From: Acanthaster planci
Lineage: Eukaryota; Echinodermata; Asteroidea; Valvatida; Acanthasteridae
DNA: 64,000 nt
Direction: 5' to 3'
Assembly: GCF_001949145.1 (NCBI RefSeq)
Contig: NW_019091359.1
Location: forward strand, 3,036,110-3,100,109
Shown here: piece by piece, positions 51,601 through 60,600 of the stretch
Layout: every line of letters begins with the position of its first letter
Numbering within the stretch: the first letter of the stretch is position 1
Notes under the pieces: model-generated
Databases searched by the model: none
What the model was told of the DNA's origin: nothing
What the model saw: the letters and a program-made list of their open reading frames with translations, nothing else
Position numbers and translations under genes: made by a program

Positions 51601-54600
51601 GTTTTTGCCAGTATTCGAAGCAGAATAACCAGGCGAGCAACTTTTCATCGGATCAGCTGATTTCCTTGTTTCTCACTTCACACTCATGCGCTCTCTACAA
51701 AGTCTTGTAAAGATTGGAATTTCCTTGTTTTTTTCGTCAAAGTCCAAGTTGCATGCCTGAATAACTGATAATATGGGTTTTTCAAGTGCAATTATGTTTA
51801 GAGCTAACTAAATAGCTAATAGCAGCGAATAGACTCTTCTGCCTTGTTGTATGTGTACTTTTCCTGTGAGCAAATTAATTTTGAAATGTACTTAGCTCAG
51901 ATTTGATTGAACCTGTGAAATATTGGTGTGTGTCACTGAATTGGATGACCAACATAAAGAGGCTGTAGACCACTGAGTTCAGATCTCATTTTGTGGATCC
52001 TTTCAGTTGCCATGGATACAGGAAAGAATAAATCCCATAATCCTATGAAGGCCTTTACTTCTTATTTGCTACGCATCTCAGGATCAGTTTGAGAAGCTTT
52101 TGAAGATCAATCAGAAGATTGATGGGGAGAACATCATTGACCCAACTAGGCATCTCCTCAAGGAAGGCAAGATAACCAAGATTGCTGCTAAGAATAAGGA
52201 GCCACAGGACCGCTACATCTTCTTGGTGAGCAGGTGGAAGACCAAAACTGGAGATGCATACTGAGGAGAAAATTTGTAGTAAAATCCCCACGCTCCAATT
52301 GGAATTCAAGTTGAAATAGATGGCTCTTAACTTTTCCTCTCTCAGCTGGTTTTGGGGCAGCTCTATAAATTTGGTTTAGGGTTGAGATTTTATGGCTTGG
52401 TTTTTATCACAATGGGTATAATGATTAAAGGGTATTACAGTGTGATTCTGGATTGGCTAGATCACTGATTTGTAAGATAGACTCTTACCTCTTTGGGTGT
52501 ATGAAGAATTATACTTGCACATACTCCATGTTGTTGCAGTAGTAGGCTATAATATTGACTTGGAGGATTCAAGATTGTTCTAGCTAATCAGAGTGCCCTC
52601 GCTTGGTTCTAAAGGCCGATTCCTTCTTCAAACAAACAACAGTGTGAAGGGAATTCAATATCACAAAATGTCTGCAGCAAAATTTAATTGAGTAGGAATG
52701 TGTTCAACTTTTTAAAATCTGCAGTGTATTAGACCTGACATCACAGTTCTGCATACCTGTCACTTTTACATATTAACCTACTGTAAGACACAGAGAGGGC
52801 TCCCTCAACTGTTATTACTCACAGCCAATACACCTGATTCAATCATTTCTTGAATTTCTACTCACAGTTCAATGACATCCTCCTGTGCTGTGAGAAGAAA
52901 CGTCTTCTGACCTCAGCCAACTACAAGGTCAAGTTGAAGATGGAAGTGGACGGCATGAAGGTGAGTGTGAGTACTCTTTCCTGCATTTCTTTTGAAAAGC
53001 AGTTTTGTTTTGGCAAAAATTGTGCCAAAAAAGAAGTTTTACTGAATTTGAGATATGTTCATTTCCTAACAATCTTGGTTACAATTTGGTTTTTAATCAA
53101 GGATAAAAGGCTGCAAAATAGTGCTTTAGACAAAATGACAGTTGCTTTTGTTTTGGTTTGGTTGAGAGAATGTTTCTTTTCATACTTTTCTCCAAAGTGC
53201 ACAAATTAAAAGAGTGTTTTATTTTCAAAAATGTAAAATGTGAAAATTGTGTTTATGAAGAAAAACAGTGCTGTCTGTATTTACCACATTGATGGTAATC
53301 ATTCATTATTTTTTATCAATATTTTCAACATTTTTGGTAACTGCATATTTTGTCTCAAATGAAAGCTTCTTCCTTTGGTTCAGTTTTTGTTTGACACTGC
53401 ATGAAATTTTTCAGCCAAGCAAATAAAAGAATTCAAAATGCCATCTTATCAATATCTATCTGTATAGAAGCACAGGATTTGTCAACAGGGTTATCAAATA
53501 TATTCCCAGGTTGCTGTGTCATAATGCTCTGTACTTTTCTTTAAAAAAAAATATATCAAACATAATGTGTAAAAATTCTGTTGTTTGTTTGGCTACGAAA
53601 CTGTTGAATAGAGTGTAACATGTGATGATCAACTTTGGAGGAGCATAAGTTGGGGGCATGTCAGAACTGTAGTTGGCGATATATGTTTACATCTAACTGA
53701 GTACTTAAGCATGCAAAGATTCTGCATTTAGCTGATTTTTAAAAATGTTTTCGGGGAGAAAGACACTGGTTGAATAATTTTCAGTTGGTTAATTTTTGCA
53801 TGGAATATCATTTGAAGTAATGGATTTCCCCATGTTTTTGTTTGCCGTCAGTAAAGGAATGGTACTGCGGAGGATTGGCAGAAATGGATTGGTATCTGCT
53901 GGAGTCTGTTAGACTTCCTAATTGGAAAAGGAAAATATTGAAACAAAAACAGTTTATTTGAGTGCATGGAAAAAAATACATGAAACTGAGCATGGAAGGA
54001 AGTATCTCTGCCATGGAAACAAAAGAAAGTGACTGTAAAATTATTTTTCCTGAATGCTTTTAGTTGAAATTTGAAAATTCTTTGGAGGCATAACAAAAAT
54101 AGCAATCAATGCTGCCAGTGCACAGAACAGCAGATACTAGTCAGTGTTGGTGGCGCTGTGTGCTGTTGCCATGGTAATAAGGAAGGTCCAGCCATGTCCG
54201 TCCAGCAGCTGTAATGTACACTATGCTTAAAGTTTAAGGTTAATTTTACCAAGAGATGAGCACAAAATGAGGCTTGAATTGCTGCCTATGCTATTCAACT
54301 TTCTTCTGTCATCATGAGTAAGCTTGCCTCAGAAGTTGCTGATTTGCATATGAAAAGCCTGAAACATTAACTGTCATTGCAACATTATTTGGTTGGGATT
54401 TTGATATGCCTACTGCAACTTTAAGTTCCAATCCATTCTGTTAGATGTTTCAAATTGCTTTACCACCCCATGCCACAAGGCCCGATACTGTAGGAACCAA
54501 TTTCTACTTGGCAGGGTTGTGACAAGTACAGTCATCATGAATGTTTATGATAATGTCATCATAAGCTTTTACAGTCACATTGATGTGAAGTGTGAATTTA

Positions 54601-57600
54601 GGTCGCCAGTTCTCGACAAGTTTTGGACATAATTGTGGGTAATAATAAAGTGATTCTGGTTTAATATGGTCAGTGTAATCAGGTAGTGAGTGGGAGGCTA
54701 AAGTGAGTGGAAGGCTAAAGAGTGATACAATATTCAAACATCATGTCTTCTTTTTGAATTTCACAACAGTTCATACTTTGAGATGTATTTTTGCGTTGGG
54801 GAGATGTTGGGGAGGCAAACCCGTTATATATAAGTTCATACTTTGCATGAGCATGAAATTCTGAGGTGAGATTAAATATTCATGCTGTGAATTTGCAACA
54901 GATGAACACATTTCATCTCTAGGGAATTTCACTGTAACAATTTGGCAATGACAGAAGTCACTTTATATTTGCATGTGCCTGAAATATAAACCAACCTCAA
55001 GAAAGCTTGAAACAAAAAGCTGGTACTCTTGACACAGTTCATCAACTCTATATTAAACTCACAGATTCCTAAAACCTAACTACCTTCTTTTGCTTTATTC
55101 CATTATCTTCTCCATACCTTCCTCATGATGTGTCTGCTGTCACCTGCCACCTGTCCTTCTGTGGATTCTTCCTTCATCTGTAACCTTGAGCAGGTGTTGG
55201 ACAGTAATAGTTGTCGATTCATCATCGAGAGTAAGACCAAGAGTATTGAGTTCCAAACCAACTCAGAGGAAGAGAGAGAAGATTGGATGAGGGTAGGCAG
55301 AAATGTTCACTTTCTGAATCTTCCATCCTACATTAAAGATATATCCTAGAGTAAGCAATGTTCCTTCCATTTATGTTGGGTTGTAACCAAGGTGCTGAAT
55401 GTAGTGCGTAAGAGCAAACATGAATGTATAAAGCATTGGCTGTCTCGTCGCCCAAGTTGAAATATTTGAAGGGGGGCAGATTTGTAGTGTGAATTTTTTT
55501 TGTAGTGTCATTGCTTCACACATTCCTCATCATAGTCAGTTTTGTGTCCATGATTGTGACTCAAATCTTTAATGATTTAATGATCTTTAATAAAAAGGGA
55601 CTTAAAAACCTTTCAGAACTTCATTATTTAAGTTCACACTGAGTTTTGGGGAGTAATTGATGACAAGAGTGGATTCGTGATAAGATCATCTCAGTTCACA
55701 TGGTGTTGGAACCGACAAATTGGAAATTGTTTCCAGGAAATAAACCAATTTGCACAACTTCCTGTCAAGAAAGAAGGCCAACTTGTCTCTTCTCCTTGTG
55801 TGGAGTTGACAGACATACACTTGGCAAACAAGAATTCAACCTTCCAATTGTTGTGAAATTTCTAATCGTTGCTGTCTGAGAGTGTGCAAAGAAAATGTTT
55901 ACAGGCTTTCTTTGGTAGGAGTCAAACCCAAAGCGTGGTAATTAGTGGAGCTAACTGAACGACTCAAATGGAGTATTCAACTGTGGACAGATGCATGCCT
56001 TTAGGGACATCCTGAAGCTGTCAGTTCAGATAGCTGGAAATGTTGGAAAGGCAAATTTATTAAAATGCCCTCTTTGCAATGATATCTATCTCATAGGTGC
56101 TGCTGTCCGCTATTCAAGAGATGTATTGGAAAAAGGAAACTTTCAGGACAAATGATGCAGTGGGAGACAGGCAAAATGGAGATGAGTATGGTGTCAAGGT
56201 ACGTGCACATCAGGGCTATGATTTCTCAGAATTTTTCCAGATTTCTGGACTTTTGACCCAAAGCATTCTAAATTTGTAGAGGTTTAACTCCTTCACGCCC
56301 GGATGCAGCTAGAGCCGCTGTAAAAATTGAGGTCCTCAGCCCACTTTTCAGCTATTATTCTTGGCCCACGCTCGAGCAAACACCGTAAAAAAAGGCAGAC
56401 CCTGGCTCTTGTATATATGGTGATTGGCCTTTGTGTGTAGCCCAGAAATGAAAAGACCAATTTTGCATCATACTAACTAGCTTCACAATAGTCCCCACTT
56501 TGAAAAGAGGCAACGGGAATGTAGAAGCGTGAGTAGAGCCGGATGCCACCGAACAATCAGCCTTTTCACCGTGTAATTCAAAGCATGCAGAGCACGCAGG
56601 GCCACAAACCAAGAATTTGCGGTTTGGCAGGTGGTCTTCATGGCCAAGCGAGGCTGGAATTCTTGGAGTCGGCTTTCAGAAAGAAATTCCCATCATCAAG
56701 GGGTTAATCATTGAAGTTTTGCTTTTTTGTTGCACTTTGTACACAAATAACAGTCAGGACTTACAAAGTCCTAGCCAGTTTTTCATTGTTTTTTCCTCTC
56801 TGCTGGATGTTCTTTACATATTTCGTCTCCAATCTTGCCCAAGCACATGATTTTAAATTTCTTGCCACAAACGTGCTTAGAATCACAGTCTTCTCACTAC
56901 ATCACCAAAAAAAAATGCAGTCAACAAACAATACAGTTCGGTGATTCCTGATACTTTTCTGTCCTCTGAAGGCCAAATTTGTACCCGGAGAGTCTTGCCC
57001 TAGATGGATCAAGGATGATGAGACAAGCATGTGTATGAGATGTGGCACAGACTTCAAGTTAACCAAACGGAGACACCATTGCAGAGCATGTGGTGCGGTG
57101 AGTATACCTAGCACAGCTCTCTTACACCATTAATCCCATACAGTACTTAATAACATGTCATAATCAGTTGAAACTGCAGTGAAGGCACCTGTGTGTCCAA
57201 CCATTCCCCTAAAGAATAAAAAGCCCTACAGAATCAGAAGAAAGGCTTGTTTTGTGCTCATTGCAGGTCGTTTGTCACAAATGTTCCAACTTTGAGGCAC
57301 CCTTAGAGTACGATGACAACAAAATGAACAAAGTTTGCATCAAGTGTTACTACGTAATAAAAGGAGATGAGGAAGAGATAAAGAAACTTGCTCGAAGGGT
57401 AAGTCGATAGCATCATTAAGGTTGAGTTTGATCAACGTCAGCTGAACAATGGATGGTTTGGACGATCTGGTCAACCATTGGGAGCCAGGAGGGAACCATT
57501 CACATGAAAATATTTGTACAGGATGTCATTGACCACAAATGCCTTGAGAGTTGCAGCTAACTGCAAAATGTGAGCGATGAGATTTGACAGAACAGTTTGT

Positions 57601-60600
57601 GTAGGACATTCAGGTGCAGCCGTATTGTTTCCAAGCAATTTATTTAGTGATCAAACAGAGATCTTCGCTGCACCTTGCCCTCAATTTAAATCATACCCCT
57701 ATTATTTTGATTAATACTTTTTTCTGAGTGATTTGGGGGACATTGTTTCCCAGATTTCCACTTTTTTGCTATAAGGCAAAGCAGCAGTTTTTACAGCACC
57801 ACCTGTATATTAGATTAGAACTGGCCAGGGAATGACCCTAACGAGCTGCTCAAGCAGTAAGACAGGTGGTCGTAGGTTCTAATTCCACATGGATATGTTT
57901 CTGTAGTTGTGTCTTTCTGGCATTTCAGCACCAAATATCTAAAAATGTGGAAGGGTTAACCCGATATTATTACCAATGTTTCTGCACCAGGATCAGGGAA
58001 CATGACTCAACTGGTTCACACCTGACGACAGTGTATTTCTGGGTACTACATAGGTGTCAAATGAAAGTTATTGTGCCCACAACTCTCTCCCAAATTTCCT
58101 AACAAATGAAATGGTCCCCTCAACGCTGGGTCAGCGATGGAACAGCTTGTGGAAGGGAGCCTTGAACACAATAGTCAGATATTAGGAAGAAGCTTCCACT
58201 ATACATGTAGAGTTGGATAGATCAGTTGATAGAATGCTGGCATAGCATTCTGAATGTTTCATCTTCAAATCCTGTTCCACTCAAAAGTCGGTTATGTTAC
58301 TCAAAACAAGCATATTTCTGACATCAGCAAGGTTTAGGTTCATCGCTGCTCATGTATAAAGTATTCTAACTGATATCTTTGTTTTCTCTTTCAATTTGTA
58401 GTCGTTGATCCCAGAAATAGATGAAGACAACTCATTTAGTAGCTTTCTGTATCTTCATTACAAGGGGGCTTGGACAAAGTTCTGGGTGGTTGTGACAGAG
58501 CAGGATATGTTTGTTCTAAAAGCACCAAAGGTTGGTTCCATGTTCCATGTTACAAGGACTGTATATTAGAATACTTGGCAGGTATGCAGGATTGATCAAA
58601 AGTTATTTTCAGCAGTCCTGTGCAAGGTTTTTGATTTGTTACTGTGTGTATTTTCAAAGGCTGGCCATTTTTTTTTGAGAATCTGGTCTTGGTTGGCCAA
58701 GTCAGTTTCTTTGTTGCATTTACTGGGGAATGGTGTCTACTTTTCTTGGCCCATCATCATCAGCAGTCTTCACAGTTTTAATCACTCTACTAACAAAACC
58801 TGTGACATATTTATAGAAAGCTCAAAAAGGAGAGACCCCCCCAAAATCTAGATGTCACTGGTTCACGTGCTATTCCAGTCTATCCTCACTTAAAATTAGT
58901 AATCTAAGTCAAGTTTGCATTGTCTTTACAAGTCCATCACAAGAGTTTCAATCTCAAGTCAAATCACATGCTATTCAAATCAACTGTAGTGAAGCCCTTT
59001 TGTTTATTATCCTGTATACTACCAGACTTCTGATTGACCTTTAGCAGACTCAACTAAAACTCTTGTCAGTAATCTATTTTCTCTTTTTTCCCCTGTTCAG
59101 GACGTGCGACCTGTTTTTACCCTGCCCATTAAGCTCTACAACATCCGTAACATCAACGACACTGATGCTGAAAGAGACCACGTATTCAAACTCAGTGACA
59201 GCAGAACAGTACATACGCTGTCTGCAGAATCCAAGGAACTCAAAAGAAGGTGTGTTCTTATGATTTGTTTGGGCTAATTTTTGAAGGAGTACTGTGGTTT
59301 TGCTTGGATCAGATCAAAATTAAGTGCTAAGGAATACTATCTTGTTTTGTTTTTATGGTGTGCTTAATAGTAAGCACTCATTTCAAAGGGAACAAAACTA
59401 TGTTTATTTTTCAAATTCAGGAGATGAAAAGGTATTCTCAGATGTTTCTTGCAAATTAGAAACTAAAACATTGACGGCTTTAGAAAATCTTTACTTCTTG
59501 TTGATGCTAGCCAAATGTTCAGTAATAAAATCACTGATTATTTTTCTTGTAAGTTTTGTGAACTAAAAATGAAAATAAACATCAAGTTTTTTAATAGGAG
59601 GACTGTGAATTCAAGGACAATTCAAAGAAACAAGCATTTATTACGGGCCCCTTTTTCTTGGATCAGCTGATTTCCTTATTATTTGCTTCACACTCATGCC
59701 ATTAAAAATTGAAAAACACTTTACAAAGTCTTGTAAAGATTGGAATTTCCTCGTTTTATGTCAAAATCCAAATTGCATGCCATTATTAACAGGTTTAACC
59801 ACTCCCCGTCAGNNNNNNNNNNNNNNNNNNNNNNNNNNNNNNNNNNNNNNNNNNNNNNNNNNNNNNNNNNNNNNNNNNNNNNNNNNNNNNNNNNNNNNNN
59901 NNNNNNNNNNNNNNNNNNNNNNNNNNNNNNNNNNNNNNNNNNNNNNNNNNNNNNNNNNNNNNNNNNNNNNNNNNNNNNNNNNNNNNNNNNNNNNNNNNNN
60001 NNNNNNNNNNNNNNNNNNNNNNNNNNNNNNNNNNNNNNNNNNNNNNNNNNNNNNNNNNNNNNNNNNNNNNNNNNNNNNNNNNNNNNNNNNNNNNNNNNNN
60101 NNNNNNNNNNNNNNNNNNNNNNNNNNNNNNNNNNNNNNNNNNNNNNNNNNNNNNNNNNNNNNNNNNNNNNNNNNNNNNNNNNNNNNNNNNNNNNNNNNNN
60201 NNNNNNNNNNNNNNNNNNNNNNNNNNNNNNNNNNNNNNNNNNNNNNNNNNNNNNNNNNNNNNNNNNNNNNNNNNNNNNNNNNNNNNNNNNNNNNNNNNNN
60301 NNNNTGGCAGTTATCAATGTTGATGATGCTGGGGGCGGGATAATTATCATTGGTTCTGTTTTTAAAATTCTTTAAAAATTCCTATCTTCATATACTGGAC
60401 ACTTACACCCACAAAAAGGACTGTCTGGTTTCTACTTTAATCTGACAGACAACATCTATTGACGCTGGGGTATTTCAACCAGGCCTGCCGCCTTGTAAAA
60501 GAGCCCAGATTTTGCGGTGTTACATAATTTTCTTTTGTTCACATAATTGGCACAGTGCACTGCTGACCTCTTTTAAAAAGGCGCCTGATTAGTGTGAAGT

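Noticed and set aside
47578-56612. Shared ORF in two places ([20 protein letters not shown]) that looks like a conserved protein.
   Set aside because: Both lie in copies of one transposable element, in opposite orientation, and most differences change amino acids.
58211-58283. Functional tRNA gene.
   Set aside because: Stems contain mismatches and the anticodon arm is not clean; a SINE relic is more likely.
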